A stretch of 64,000 nucleotides of DNA from Bradyrhizobium sp. CB82 (GTDB lineage: Bacteria; Pseudomonadota; Alphaproteobacteria; Rhizobiales; Xanthobacteraceae): positions 3,229,001 through 3,293,000 of the forward strand of contig NZ_CP121650.1 of the NCBI RefSeq assembly GCF_029714405.1, given 5' to 3'. Position 1 is the stretch's first letter, and each line of letters opens with the position of its first letter. Below the pieces are notes generated by a model. It searched no databases. It saw only the letters and a program-made list of their open reading frames with translations, and was not told the origin of the DNA. The position numbers and the translations under genes are program-made. This document shows positions 8,707-18,270 of the stretch, piece by piece.

Positions 8707-9534
8707 TCACTTCTCCGCCAGATAAACCTCGCCCAGCAGCGACGAGTTCGACCATGGCACCTGCTTGTTCTTGGTCGACGCGACGACCTCCGCACGCACG
8801 CGCGTCAGCATCTGCTGCACCTCGAGCCCCGGTGTGCCGATATGGCGGGAGAGCGCGGACGAGAATGGTGAGTTGGCGCCTTCGCCGTCGAGCGCAACCT
8901 GGCCCGGCGCCGTGGCGAATGCGATCAGCGTGCCAGCGCCCAGCGTTGCGCCCGCGCCGAGACTGGTCGGCGCTGCGAGGCCCGAGGCGCCCTCGATGCC
9001 GCGATTGGCGCCGGCACTCGCCACCTGCGGCGCCATCGGGTCGTTGCGGCAGGCATCGAAGATCAGGATGTTGGTGCGGACCTGATCGTCGAGGCCGGCC
9101 ATGATCGTATCCATGTCGATCATCGCCTCCATCATGTTGGCGCCTGCCTTCAGCTCGACGTCGATCGGGATGAGATAGTTGCGGCCGTCGATCTGCACGC
9201 CGTGGCCCGCGTAGTAGACCACCGCGACCTGCGCCCGCGCCGCATCGCGCAGGAAGTCGCGCGTCATTTTCTGCATCGCCGCGCGGTCGAGGTCGATGCC
9301 CTCCGACACCATGAAGCCGATGTCGCGCAGGCTCTTTGCGACTGCGCGCGCATCGTTGGGCGGATTGGGCAGCGCCTTGACGTGGGCATAGGCGCCGTTG
9401 CCGATGATCAGCGCCATGCGCTTGCCGCGGCCTGCCGGAGTGGGCGAGGGTGCAGGCGCCGTGCTCGCCGGTTGCCCTGCAGGCGCATTCGTCTGCTGCG
9501 CCGTCGAGGTCGGCGTATCACCTGGCGTCGGCAC
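8707..9534 (-). CDS. caspase-family (C14) peptidase domain, C-terminal half of a split gene
   Basis: A 275-residue frame starting with GTG. Residues 1-37 are a Pro/Ala/Thr-rich linker; a C14 caspase-like domain follows from MALIIGNGAYAHV. The catalytic dyad is intact: His111 in YYAGHG and Cys162 in FDACRNDP. No signal peptide is present, whereas the upstream TPR gene has one. In this frame only a single TAA (9546-9544) and a one-base shift near 9590 separate it from the TPR part, so the two probably were one secreted TPR-caspase protein. Whether the domain is still translated separately is unknown. Bacterial caspase homologues act in stress, regulated death or protein processing; substrate unknown. 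Confidence 0.75.
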   Translation of the reverse strand: MPTPGDTPTSTAQQTNAPAGQPASTAPAPSPTPAGRGKRMALIIGNGAYAHVKALPNPPNDARAVAKSLRDIGFMVSEGIDLDRAAMQKMTRDFLRDAARAQVAVVYYAGHGVQIDGRNYLIPIDVELKAGANMMEAMIDMDTIMAGLDDQVRTNILIFDACRNDPMAPQVASAGANRGIEGASGLAAPTSLGAGATLGAGTLIAFATAPGQVALDGEGANSPFSSALSRHIGTPGLEVQQMLTRVRAEVVASTKNKQVPWSNSSLLGEVYLAEK

Positions 9535-10424
9535 GGTTGCATCTTATAGTAGCGACAGCCGCACCTTCGCGGTCGCCTGGTTGGACTTGCTGCGGCGTCC
9601 GAGGCGGTGACCCCGAGCGCGCCCTTGTAGTCCTCCTTGGCGTGCGCGTAGTCGCCCTTGGCCTCATAGGCGAGGCCGCGGAACGTGTAGGCCGAGATCA
9701 GCACGCTGTTCGGCGGCGTCATGATGTTGACCGGCGGCTTGTCCCTGGCGAGCCGGATCGCTTCGCTGCCGTCGGCAACGGCGCGGTCGAGCTCGCCCTT
9801 GGCGCGCCAGATCGTGGTCCGGTGCACCAGCGGCTGCGACAGGCTCGGGTCGATGCGGATGGCCTGGTTGATGTCGGCAAGTGCGCCATCGAGGTCGCCG
9901 AGCGCCTCCTTGCAGGCGCCGCGGTTCTGGTACGAGAAGGCTGATTTCGGATCGGCCTTGATCGCCGCATCGAAATCGGCAATCGCCCTGGCATAGTCCT
10001 TCTTGCCCTGAAAGGCGTTGCCGCGGTTGTGGAAGATGATCCCGCTCGGCGGCCCGAGCTTCAGCGCGTCGTCAAAATCGGCGATCGCGATGTCGTACTC
10101 GCCTTTGTCGAAATAGGCCGAGCCGCGCAGATTGTAGACGGCCTGGCTCGGCTCCAGGCGGATGGCTTCGGTCGCATCCGTGATGACCTCCGCGTAGTCG
10201 CCCTTCTTGTTCCACCCCACGGCGCGCCAGAAATAGACGGTGGCGAGCTGGCCGCCCTTGAACACTTTCAGCGCGATGATCTTGTTGCAGGCGTCGATCT
10301 GCTGGTCCGCCGGCGTGGTGTCGGTGGTGCAGAGCGGCCCGAGCTGCGCGCGCGACTGCGCGAGGGCCGAAGCGTTCCAGAGCGCCGTGACAAGCAGGCC
10401 GAGCGCAACGAGCAGGCGGCGCAT
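9408..10424 (-). pseudogene. secreted TPR protein, frameshifted N-terminal half of a TPR-caspase gene
   Basis: The frame opens with a signal peptide ending ASALA, followed by about five tetratricopeptide repeats (for example AIADFDAAIKADPKSAFSYQ) up to YKGALGVTASDAA. After that the reading becomes Arg-rich nonsense overlapping the caspase gene. One missing base near 9588-9595 would restore the frame to SKSNQATAKVRLSLL, which then meets a TAA at 9546-9544 directly before the caspase linker. The meaningful part is therefore about 9590-10424. TPRs would bind a partner or present substrates to the caspase domain. A sequencing error could explain the shift, but the in-frame stop would still need explaining. 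Confidence 0.7.
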
Positions 10425-10621
10425 GGTCGGAAATCCCCCGGAGGTGAAGCCTGTCTTGTTTGTTGCCGGGTTGCCGGTGATGGTTCAAGGGCAGAAACAA
10501 TGACCCAATTCGACCTGGGCTGGATCAGCTCCTGAAGGCCAGCTGCCGCCAATTCCTCTGCGTCGCGCCCTCGTAACCTGATACGATGCGAGCGTTGCTC
10601 AGACGTCCAGGGCGTTGTGCA

Positions 10622-11616
10622 ATGAGGCGGCGCGATTTTACAGCCGGTCTGTTGCTTGCAACGGCGATCCGACCCGCGCGGGCACAGCGCGGCACGCCCC
10701 AGCGCATTGCGATCTTCCATCCGGCAATCCCCGTTGGCCTCCTGACCGAAGCCGGCGGGGGGACCGCGTGGCGGGCGTTTTTCGGAGAGCTCCGTCGGCT
10801 GGGCTACGTCGAAGGCCAGAATCTGATCATCGAGCGCTATTCCGCCGAGGGGCATCACGAGCGCTATGCCGACTTCGCCCGGGAGATCGTGGCGCGCAAT
10901 CCGGATCTGATCGTCACCGGGACCAATCCGGTCGTGGTCGCCTTCAAGGCCAGGACCAGCACGATACCGCTGGTGGCGTTCATGCTGGATCCGCTGAAGG
11001 CAGGGCTGATCGTCAGCCTGGCCCGGCCCGGCGGCAACCTGACCGGTATCACACTCGATGCGGGCATCGAGATCTGGGGGAAGCGCCTCGCATTGCTGAA
11101 GGAAGCCGTTTCTCAGACCGCGAGCGTCGCCTTCCTCGGGATGCGTGACGGGTGGGAAGGTTCGTTTGGGCAGGCCTTGCGCGATGTCAGCAGCCAGTTG
11201 GGAATTTCACTGGTCTCGATGGTCCCGAACATCGGGACGACTGCGGAGATCGAACGTCTCTTCACGGAGATGGCCGCGCGACGGCCGGAAGCAGTCTTGA
11301 TCACAGGCGAAGGCGACCTCTACGCTCACCGGCAGCTCATTGCAGAGCTTGCCCTGAAACACCGCTTGCCGACGATGGTCCGTACCGCGATTACGTCGAT
11401 GCTGGTGGATTGATGGCCTATACGGTCGACCTCGCGGAATTGCTCAGGCGCATGGCCCAGGATGTGCACCAAATCCTGAAGGGAGCCAAACCGGGGGACA
11501 TCCCGATTTACCAGCCGACCAAGTTCGAACTCCTGATCAACCTGAAGACGGCCAAAGCGCTCGGCCTCGTCCTGCCGCCCGCGCTGCTGTCCAATGCCGA
11601 CGAGATGATTGATTGA
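10622..11616 (+). pseudogene. ABC-type periplasmic substrate-binding protein (PF04392-like), frameshifted
   Basis: The N-terminus MRRRDFTAGLLLATAIRPARA looks like a Tat signal, and the body (for example GYVEGQNLIIERYSAEG and LARPGGNLTGIT) matches the ABC-substrate-binding family common in Bradyrhizobium. The first frame ends at 11413 after LPTMVRT. The family C-terminus continues in the next frame as PYRDYVDAGGLMAYTVDLAELL and ends LLSNADEMID at 11616. A single missing base at 11378-11380 explains the break. No permease or ATPase gene is adjacent. It is either a young pseudogene or an assembly error. Confidence 0.75.
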
Positions 11617-11702
11617 ACTGACAGGCAGGACCCGCATTCCCCCTGTGGGCAGATCGTGGTAGGAGCTGTGGGCCCCAGCCCGCTGCCCACTCCGTCCCAC
11701 CC

Positions 11703-13058
11703 ATGAAAAACGACGAGATCCTGAGCCAAATCACCGAATTCTGCCGCAAGGCCGACATGGCGGAATCGACCTTTGGCCGGCGTGCGGTGAACGATGGCAA
11801 ACTGGTGCAGCGGCTGCGTGAGGGCAAGCGAATCACCATCGACACGCTGGAGCGCATCCAGGCCTATATGGCCGTATCGATGCCGGGTGGCGTGCCGCCG
11901 CCGCGGGGCTTGCAGGTGCCGCCCGAGAAGCGCGATCCGCGCGGCAATTTCCGCTTCTTCGAGAACCGGCAGAAATACCTGCTGTTCGTCCACACCTGTA
12001 GCGAGAAGCGGGTGATCGCCGATCGCGTGGCGCTGGAGCTTGCCAGCATTCATCCGCGGCCGCCGGCGCTGCGGGTGTTCGATGCCGGCGTCGGCGACGG
12101 CACGGTGCTCGCGCGTGTGCTGCGCGCGATGCATCAGCGCTTTCCACACATGCCGTTCTATGTCGCGGGCAAGGAGCTCAGTCTCGAGGACGTCCGCCTC
12201 ACTCTGGAGAAGGTGCCGGACCGGCTGTTCGAGCATCCGGCCTCGGTCTTCGTCTTCACCAACATGCACTATGCCGAGGCGCCCTGGCTGACGCCGGCGT
12301 CACCTGCGGCGGCCGCCGCCACGGTCTGGCATGAGGTGCCGCTGCGGGGCACCGCTTCGGGCGATTTCGAGACTCAGATCGCCGACTTAAAGCCCTTCCT
12401 GGAGCAGAACTGGCGTGCGGCAGTCGGCCCGCGGACCGGCATGCCGCTTTACGAGCGGCCGGTGGTGCTGGTGCTGTACCGGGAGGACCACCGATTCCTG
12501 CTTGATTCGACCATTCCGCGTCCGGGCCAGACCGAGGCCAATTTCGACCTCGTTATTGCATCCCAGCCATACCGGGCCAAATCATCGGTCAATTTCCGGG
12601 CAAAACGCATCATTGCACCGCTGGCGCGGTCTTTACGGGCCGGTGGTCGCCTGATCGGTATCCACTCTCACGGCCAGGATCCGGGCATGGAAATTATCCA
12701 GGCTGTCTGGCCCGGAGAAAACCCTTTCTCGGTGAGCCGTCATGAGCTATTGCGCGCTGTGAAATACGAGCTCGGATCGGCGGGCCGCGACCTTAACTTT
12801 AACACATATGCCGATAACCGTTCGATCTTCCGGTATGATATGGAAGCGCTGCCCAACGAGGTGACCGGGGCCATCGGAACCTCGACAGCCTTTGCAGCGT
12901 GGAATGCGGCGGTGTATGTCGCTCAGATTGAGGACGACCGATTGACGGAAATGACTCAAAACGGCCGCACTCTGGATGCTGCCAGGGACGTGCTCCGCAA
13001 GTACAACGGGCTCTGGTTTTACGACGAATCCTACGTCATCTCGCGCCGGCGTGATTGA
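11703..13058 (+). CDS. putative HTH-SAM-methyltransferase fusion protein
   Basis: A 451-residue protein. Residues about 5-60 look like a small helix-turn-helix domain (ITEFCRKADMAESTFGRRA). After a Pro-rich linker comes a Rossmann-like domain with VFDAGVGDGTVL near residue 122, resembling methyltransferase motif I, and a later FDLVIASQPYR. It precedes metK by 60 bases and may be co-transcribed with metK and ahcY. One idea is that it senses or uses S-adenosylmethionine and regulates the methyl cycle; another is that it modifies RNA or protein. Neither can be settled from sequence. No riboswitch was recognised in the short gap before metK. Confidence 0.7.
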   Translation: MKNDEILSQITEFCRKADMAESTFGRRAVNDGKLVQRLREGKRITIDTLERIQAYMAVSMPGGVPPPRGLQVPPEKRDPRGNFRFFENRQKYLLFVHTCSEKRVIADRVALELASIHPRPPALRVFDAGVGDGTVLARVLRAMHQRFPHMPFYVAGKELSLEDVRLTLEKVPDRLFEHPASVFVFTNMHYAEAPWLTPASPAAAAATVWHEVPLRGTASGDFETQIADLKPFLEQNWRAAVGPRTGMPLYERPVVLVLYREDHRFLLDSTIPRPGQTEANFDLVIASQPYRAKSSVNFRAKRIIAPLARSLRAGGRLIGIHSHGQDPGMEIIQAVWPGENPFSVSRHELLRAVKYELGSAGRDLNFNTYADNRSIFRYDMEALPNEVTGAIGTSTAFAAWNAAVYVAQIEDDRLTEMTQNGRTLDAARDVLRKYNGLWFYDESYVISRRRD

Positions 13059-13118
13059 CATCATCCAAAAGTAAACATTGCTAACGGCCGCCCAACGGGG
13101 CGGGACAAGGGGTTACTG

Positions 13119-14315
13119 ATGCGAGCGTCCTATCTCTTCACCAGCGAGTCGGTGTCTGAGGGCCATCCGGACAAGGTCTGCGACCGGATCTCCGATGAGA
13201 TCGTCGATCTGTTCTACCGCGAAGGACCGAAAGCCGGCATTAACCCATGGCAGATCCGCGCTGCCTGCGAAACGCTTGCGACCACCAACAAGGTCGTTAT
13301 CGCGGGCGAGACCCGCGGTCCCGCGTCGGTCACCAACGAGCAGATCGAGAGCGTCGTGCGCGGCGCGATCAAGGACATCGGCTACGAGCAGGAAGGTTTC
13401 CACTGGAAGACCGCGGATATCGAGATCCTCCTGCATCCGCAGTCGGCCGACATCGCGCAGGGCGTCGATGCGCTTCAGCCGGGCGAAGTCAAGGAAGAGG
13501 GTGCAGGCGACCAGGGCATCATGTTCGGCTACGCCACCAACGAGACGCCCGATCTGATGCCCGCGCCGATCTTCTACGCCCACAAGATCCTGCGGCTGAT
13601 CTCCGAAGCGCGCCATTCCGGCCGCGAGAAGGTCTTGGGCCCTGACTCCAAGAGCCAGGTGACCGTGCAGTATGAGAACGGCAAGCCGGTCGGTGTGCGC
13701 GAAATCGTGGTCTCGCACCAGCATCTGGTCGAGGACATCTCGTCCAAGCAGATTCGCGACATCGTCGAGCCCTATGTGCGCGAGGCGCTGCCGAAGGACT
13801 GGATCAACGGCAAGACCATCTGGCACATCAATCCGACCGGCAAGTTCTACATTGGCGGTCCCGACGGCGACACCGGCCTGACTGGCCGCAAGATCATCGT
13901 CGACACCTACGGCGGCGCAGCCCCGCATGGCGGCGGCGCGTTCTCCGGCAAGGATCCGACCAAGGTCGACCGTTCGGCCGCTTACGCAGCGCGCTATCTC
14001 GCCAAGAACATCGTGGCCGCCGGCCTTGCCGACCGCTGCACGCTGCAGCTCGCCTACGCCATCGGCGTGGCGCGGCCGCTGTCGATCTACATCGACACGC
14101 ACGGCACCGGTAAGGTCTCCGAGGACAAGCTCGAGAAGGCCGCGGCCGAAGTGATGGATCTGACGCCGCGCGGCATCCGCAGCCATCTCGACCTCAACCG
14201 TCCGATCTACGCGCGCACCTCGTCCTACGGCCATTTCGGCCGTACGCCCGACAATGAAGGCGGCTTCTCCTGGGAGAAGACTGATCTCGTCGAGCCGTTC
14301 AAGCGCGCGGTCTGA
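13119..14315 (+). CDS. metK: S-adenosylmethionine synthetase MetK
   Basis: A 398-residue enzyme that makes S-adenosylmethionine from methionine and ATP in the cytoplasm. The N-terminal motif [20 protein letters not shown], the [12 protein letters not shown] motif and the [16 protein letters not shown] motif are all intact. Length is normal. An AAGGGG ribosome site precedes the ATG. It is followed by a 90-base repeat and then by ahcY, which removes the product of SAM-dependent methylation. Confidence 0.98.
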   Translation: MRASYLFTSESVSEGHPDKVCDRISDEIVDLFYREGPKAGINPWQIRAACETLATTNKVVIAGETRGPASVTNEQIESVVRGAIKDIGYEQEGFHWKTADIEILLHPQSADIAQGVDALQPGEVKEEGAGDQGIMFGYATNETPDLMPAPIFYAHKILRLISEARHSGREKVLGPDSKSQVTVQYENGKPVGVREIVVSHQHLVEDISSKQIRDIVEPYVREALPKDWINGKTIWHINPTGKFYIGGPDGDTGLTGRKIIVDTYGGAAPHGGGAFSGKDPTKVDRSAAYAARYLAKNIVAAGLADRCTLQLAYAIGVARPLSIYIDTHGTGKVSEDKLEKAAAEVMDLTPRGIRSHLDLNRPIYARTSSYGHFGRTPDNEGGFSWEKTDLVEPFKRAV

Positions 14316-14323
14316 TCAATTCC

Positions 14324-14413
14324 GTCATTCCGAGGCGCAGCGCCAGCGGCGAACCCGGGATCTCGAACCTTACGGATTCCGGGTTCGCTCGCTTCAGAGC
14401 GCCCCGGAATGAC
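14324..14413. repeat. palindromic intergenic repeat between metK and ahcY
   Basis: The outer arms GTCATTCC and GGAATGAC bound a 90-base unit with internal dyads (AACCCGGGATCTCG with GATTCCGGGTT). It shares the GTCATTCC-type ends with the element at 8548-8654 but has a different core. It contains an in-frame ATG (14409) upstream of the likely ahcY start. Confidence 0.75.
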
Positions 14414-14438
14414 TTTTTCAAACAACAGGAAGCTCGAC

Positions 14439-15860
14439 ATGAACGCGAAGCCTGGCTTCACCGATTACATCGTCAAGGACATTTCGCTGGCCGATTTCGG
14501 CCGCAAGGAGATCTCGCTCGCCGAGACCGAGATGCCGGGCCTGATGGCCACCCGTGAGGAGTTCGGCCCGAAGCAGCCGCTGAAGGGCGCGCGCATCGCC
14601 GGCTCGCTGCACATGACGATCCAGACCGCGGTCCTGATCGAGACGCTCGCAGCTCTCGGGGCCGACATCCGCTGGGTCTCCTGCAACATCTACTCGACGC
14701 AGGACCACGCCGCCGCTGCGATCGCTGCGGCCGGGATTCCCGTCTTCGCCGTGAAGGGCGAGACGCTGACCGAATATTGGGACTACACGGCGAAGCTGTT
14801 CGACTGGCATGGCGGCGGCACGCCGAACATGATCCTCGATGACGGCGGCGACGCCACCATGCTGGTGCATGCCGGCGTTCGCGCCGAGAACGGCGACACC
14901 GCCTTCCTCGACAAGCCTGCTTCCGAGGAAGAAGAGATCTTCTACGCGCTGATCAAGCGCCTGTTGAAGGAGAAGCCGAAAGGTTGGTTCGGCGAGATCG
15001 CCAAGAACATCAAGGGCGTCTCGGAAGAGACCACGACGGGCGTGCATCGCCTCTACGAGATGGCCAACAAGGGCACGCTGCTGTTCCCCGCCATCAACGT
15101 CAACGACAGCGTCACCAAGTCGAAGTTCGACAACCTCTATGGCTGCCGTGAATCGCTGGTCGACGGTATCCGCCGCGGCACCGACGTGATGATGTCGGGC
15201 AAGGTGGCTATGGTCGCTGGCTTCGGCGACGTCGGCAAGGGCTCGGCCGCCTCGCTGCGCCAGGCCGGCTGCCGCGTCATGGTCTCCGAGATCGACCCGA
15301 TCTGCGCGCTGCAGGCGTCGATGGAGGGCTATGAAGTCACCACCATGGAAGACGCCGCGCCGCGCGCCGACATCTTCGTCACCGCGACCGGCAACAAGGA
15401 CATCATCACCATCGAGCACATGCGCGCGATGAAGGATCGCGCCATCGTCTGCAACATCGGCCACTTCGACAACGAGATCCAGATCGCGGCGCTCCGTAAT
15501 CTGAAGTGGACCAACATCAAGCCGCAGGTGGATGAGATCGAATTCCCCGACAAGCACCGCATCATCATGCTGTCGGAAGGGCGTCTCGTGAATCTCGGCA
15601 ATGCCATGGGTCATCCGAGCTTTGTGATGTCGGCGTCCTTCACCAACCAGACGCTGGCGCAGATCGAGCTGTTCGCAAACAACAAGGACGGCAAGTACGA
15701 GAAGAAGGTCTACGTGCTGCCGAAGACGCTCGACGAGAAGGTCGCCCGCCTGCACCTCGCCAAGATCGGCGTGAAGCTCACCGAGCTGCGCAAGGACCAG
15801 GCCGACTATATCGGCGTGAAGCAGGAAGGTCCGTACAAGTCGGATCACTATCGCTACTGA
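14439..15860 (+). CDS. ahcY: adenosylhomocysteinase AhcY
   Basis: A 473-residue NAD-dependent hydrolase that splits S-adenosylhomocysteine into adenosine and homocysteine, relieving inhibition of methyltransferases. It has the NAD motif [17 protein letters not shown], the substrate motif [15 protein letters not shown] and the C-terminal KSDHYRY. The start at 14439 is preceded by AGGAAG and fits the family; the upstream ATG at 14409 lies in the repeat. Transcription ends at the strong hairpin at 15883. Confidence 0.98.
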   Translation: MNAKPGFTDYIVKDISLADFGRKEISLAETEMPGLMATREEFGPKQPLKGARIAGSLHMTIQTAVLIETLAALGADIRWVSCNIYSTQDHAAAAIAAAGIPVFAVKGETLTEYWDYTAKLFDWHGGGTPNMILDDGGDATMLVHAGVRAENGDTAFLDKPASEEEEIFYALIKRLLKEKPKGWFGEIAKNIKGVSEETTTGVHRLYEMANKGTLLFPAINVNDSVTKSKFDNLYGCRESLVDGIRRGTDVMMSGKVAMVAGFGDVGKGSAASLRQAGCRVMVSEIDPICALQASMEGYEVTTMEDAAPRADIFVTATGNKDIITIEHMRAMKDRAIVCNIGHFDNEIQIAALRNLKWTNIKPQVDEIEFPDKHRIIMLSEGRLVNLGNAMGHPSFVMSASFTNQTLAQIELFANNKDGKYEKKVYVLPKTLDEKVARLHLAKIGVKLTELRKDQADYIGVKQEGPYKSDHYRY

Positions 15861-15882
15861 GGTCCGATCGTTTCAACATGCA

Positions 15883-15914
15883 GAAGCCCCGGAGCAATCC
15901 GGGGCTTCTTTGCT
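15883..15914 (+). terminator. Rho-independent terminator after ahcY
   Basis: An 11-bp perfect stem, GAAGCCCCGGA with TCCGGGGCTTC around the loop GCAA, followed by TTTGCTTT, 22 bases after the ahcY stop. Confidence 0.92.
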
Positions 15915-16013
15915 TTGCGGCCGGAAACTACTCTCCTCACGGTTGCATCGGGGTCGATTGGCGATTGACGGGCTGCGGCGATGGTCGGACAATCCTCGGC
16001 GGCGGAGGAAACC

Positions 16014-17474
16014 ATGCAACAAGAACATTTCGACGTCCTCATCGTCGGCGCGGGCCTGTCCGGCATCGGCGCGGGCTATCATCTCAAGACGAAATGCCCG
16101 GGCAAGAGCTACGTCATCCTCGAGGGACGCGACTGCATCGGCGGCACCTGGGATCTGTTCCGCTATCCCGGGATCCGCTCGGACAGCGACATGTTCACTC
16201 TCGGTTATTCCTTCAAGCCGTGGACCGATCCGAAGGCGATCGCCGACGGGCCGCAAATCCTGAACTACGTGCGCGAGACGGCATCCGAGAACGGCATCGA
16301 CAAGAAGATCCGCTTCCGCCATCGCGTCAAGCGTGCGTCGTGGTCGACGCCCGATGCACGCTGGACCGTCGAAGCCGAACGTCTGACGGGCGAAGGCGCA
16401 TCCGAGATCGTGCGCTTCACCTGCAATTTCCTGTTCATGTGCTCCGGCTACTACAAATACGAGCAAGGCTACACGCCGGAATTCAGGGGCACCGCGGATT
16501 TTCAAGGCCGCATCGTGCATCCGCAGAAGTGGACCGAGGACATCGACTACGCGGATCAGCGCGTCGTGGTGATCGGATCGGGCGCCACGGCCGTGACGCT
16601 GGTGCCGGAGCTTGCGAAAAAGGCCTCGCACGTCGTCATGCTTCAACGCTCGCCGACCTACGTGGTGTCGCGTCCCGCGCAGGATCCCCTCGCCAACAAG
16701 CTGCGACGCAACCTGCCGGCAACGCTCGCCTATCATTTGATCCGCTGGCGCAACGTGATGTGGGGGATGTTCTTCTTCCAGCTCAGCCGGCGCCGGCCCG
16801 CCAAGGTGAAGGACCTGATCCTGAAGGGCGTGAGAATCGCGCTGGGGCCGGACTACGACGTCGCGACGCATTTCACGCCGCGCTACAATCCCTGGGATCA
16901 GCGGCTGTGTCTGGTGCCCGACGGCGACCTCTTCACGGCGATCCGCGAGAAACGTGCCTCCGTCGTCACCAACGAGATCGACACTTTCACGAAAGATGGA
17001 ATTCGCCTCAAGGATGGCAGCGAGCTCGCCGCCGACATCATCGTCACCGCGACCGGGCTCGTGCTTCAGATCGTCGGCGGGCTCGAGATCAGCGTCGACG
17101 GCCGCGTGGTCGATTTCGCCAAGACGCTGACCTACAAGGGCATGATGTACGCCGACGTGCCGAACATGGCTTCAGCCTTCGGCTACACCAACGCGTCGTG
17201 GACGCTGAAATGCGATCTCACCTGCGAATACGTTTGCCGGCTCATCAACTACATGGATCGGCAGAATTTTCGACAATGCATGCCGTACAACTCTGATCCG
17301 ACGATATCGGCGCAACCGTCGCTCGACTTTACCTCGGGCTATGTGCAACGCTCGATCGCGCAGATGCCGAAGCAGGGTTCGAAGCGACCGTGGCGACTCT
17401 ATCAGAACTACGCGCTCGACATCGTGTCACTGCGCTACGGCAAAGTTGATGACGGCGTGATGCAGTATTCGTGA
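16014..17474 (+). CDS. EthA-type Baeyer-Villiger flavin monooxygenase
   Basis: A 486-residue FAD/NADPH enzyme. It has the FAD motif GAGLSGIGAG near the N-terminus, GGTWDLFRYPGIRSDSDM, the Baeyer-Villiger fingerprint FQGRIVHPQKW around residues 160-172, and a second dinucleotide motif GSGATAV. It follows the whole pattern of mycobacterial EthA as I remember it, including the C-terminal PKQGSKRPWRLYQNYALDI. It would insert oxygen into ketones or oxidise sulfides and thioamides. The start at 16014 is preceded by CGGAGGAAA. A decayed copy of its 3' end lies at 18865-18983. Confidence 0.92.
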   Translation: MQQEHFDVLIVGAGLSGIGAGYHLKTKCPGKSYVILEGRDCIGGTWDLFRYPGIRSDSDMFTLGYSFKPWTDPKAIADGPQILNYVRETASENGIDKKIRFRHRVKRASWSTPDARWTVEAERLTGEGASEIVRFTCNFLFMCSGYYKYEQGYTPEFRGTADFQGRIVHPQKWTEDIDYADQRVVVIGSGATAVTLVPELAKKASHVVMLQRSPTYVVSRPAQDPLANKLRRNLPATLAYHLIRWRNVMWGMFFFQLSRRRPAKVKDLILKGVRIALGPDYDVATHFTPRYNPWDQRLCLVPDGDLFTAIREKRASVVTNEIDTFTKDGIRLKDGSELAADIIVTATGLVLQIVGGLEISVDGRVVDFAKTLTYKGMMYADVPNMASAFGYTNASWTLKCDLTCEYVCRLINYMDRQNFRQCMPYNSDPTISAQPSLDFTSGYVQRSIAQMPKQGSKRPWRLYQNYALDIVSLRYGKVDDGVMQYS

Positions 17475-17607
17475 ATCTCAGGATGTTGGAACTCGCCGAT
17501 AGCTTGAGTCGAATCATGACCTGCGGTAGCATCATTGCGTCGCGTAGCAATTTATTTCCGACAACGTCTGAGTTCCGCGTCGTTGCCACCTAGGAGAAGC
17601 GCGGGAC

Positions 17608-18270
17608 ATGTACGTCCTTGCTCTGGTCACGCAAAAGGGTGGCAGCGGCAAGAGTACGCTGGCCACCGGCCTTGCAGTGGCGGCGATGCAGCGCGGAGAG
17701 CGGGTAGCTCTTGTCGAGGCGGACGCACAAGGAACAATTTCGAAATGGAAGGACCGCCGCGAGAATCTCTATCCTCGCGTCGCGTGCCTTGCTGATCCCG
17801 CCGAGATCGAGCCGTTGATAGCGCGTCTCCGCGCGGAAGGGATCTGGCTTGCAATCATCGACACGGCCGCCACGAACAACCGCCTGGCGATGCGTGCTAT
17901 TGCCAACGCCGATCTTTCTCTCATCCCGGCCCGTCCGAGCCCGGCTGATATCGAAGCCGCAGTGCCCACGCTGATCGCCATTCGCAGGCTCAACCGCCGA
18001 TTTGCCTTCATTCTCAATCAGACGCCGACACGGGGTTGCCGGCTGAGCGAAGCTGCCACATCGCTCAACTCGCTCGGCGTGCTCGCGCTCCCCTTTATTG
18101 CGCAACGGAACGATCATCAGGATGCACTCGGGGCAGGGTTGGGCGTGACCGAGTTCGCGCCGGAAGGAAAAGCCGCGGACGAAATTGTCGCTCTGTGGGG
18201 TTGGATATCGGAGCATCTCGTCGGGGAGTTTGATGAACATGGACAAGCCGCAGTCAAGAATGCCTGCTGA
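17608..18270 (+). CDS. ParA-family ATPase
   Basis: A 220-residue P-loop ATPase with the deviant Walker A KGGSGKST at residues 10-17, Asp in VEADAQGTISKW, and the Walker B-like AIIDTAA. ParA/MinD-type proteins position cargo such as plasmids, chemoreceptor clusters or storage granules on the nucleoid or membrane. No parB or centromere-like iteron is visible, so this is an orphan ParA. It overlaps the start of the phasin-like gene by 38 bases, which points to co-translation and a shared role. Confidence 0.87.
   Translation: MYVLALVTQKGGSGKSTLATGLAVAAMQRGERVALVEADAQGTISKWKDRRENLYPRVACLADPAEIEPLIARLRAEGIWLAIIDTAATNNRLAMRAIANADLSLIPARPSPADIEAAVPTLIAIRRLNRRFAFILNQTPTRGCRLSEAATSLNSLGVLALPFIAQRNDHQDALGAGLGVTEFAPEGKAADEIVALWGWISEHLVGEFDEHGQAAVKNAC

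Noticed and set aside
13059..13118. Possible SAM or SAH riboswitch before metK
   Set aside because: The gap is only 60 bases and I could not fold a known SAM-II, SAM-V or SAM/SAH aptamer in it.
17608..18270. Plasmid or phage partition locus
   Set aside because: No parB, iterons, replication or phage genes; the neighbours are metabolic.
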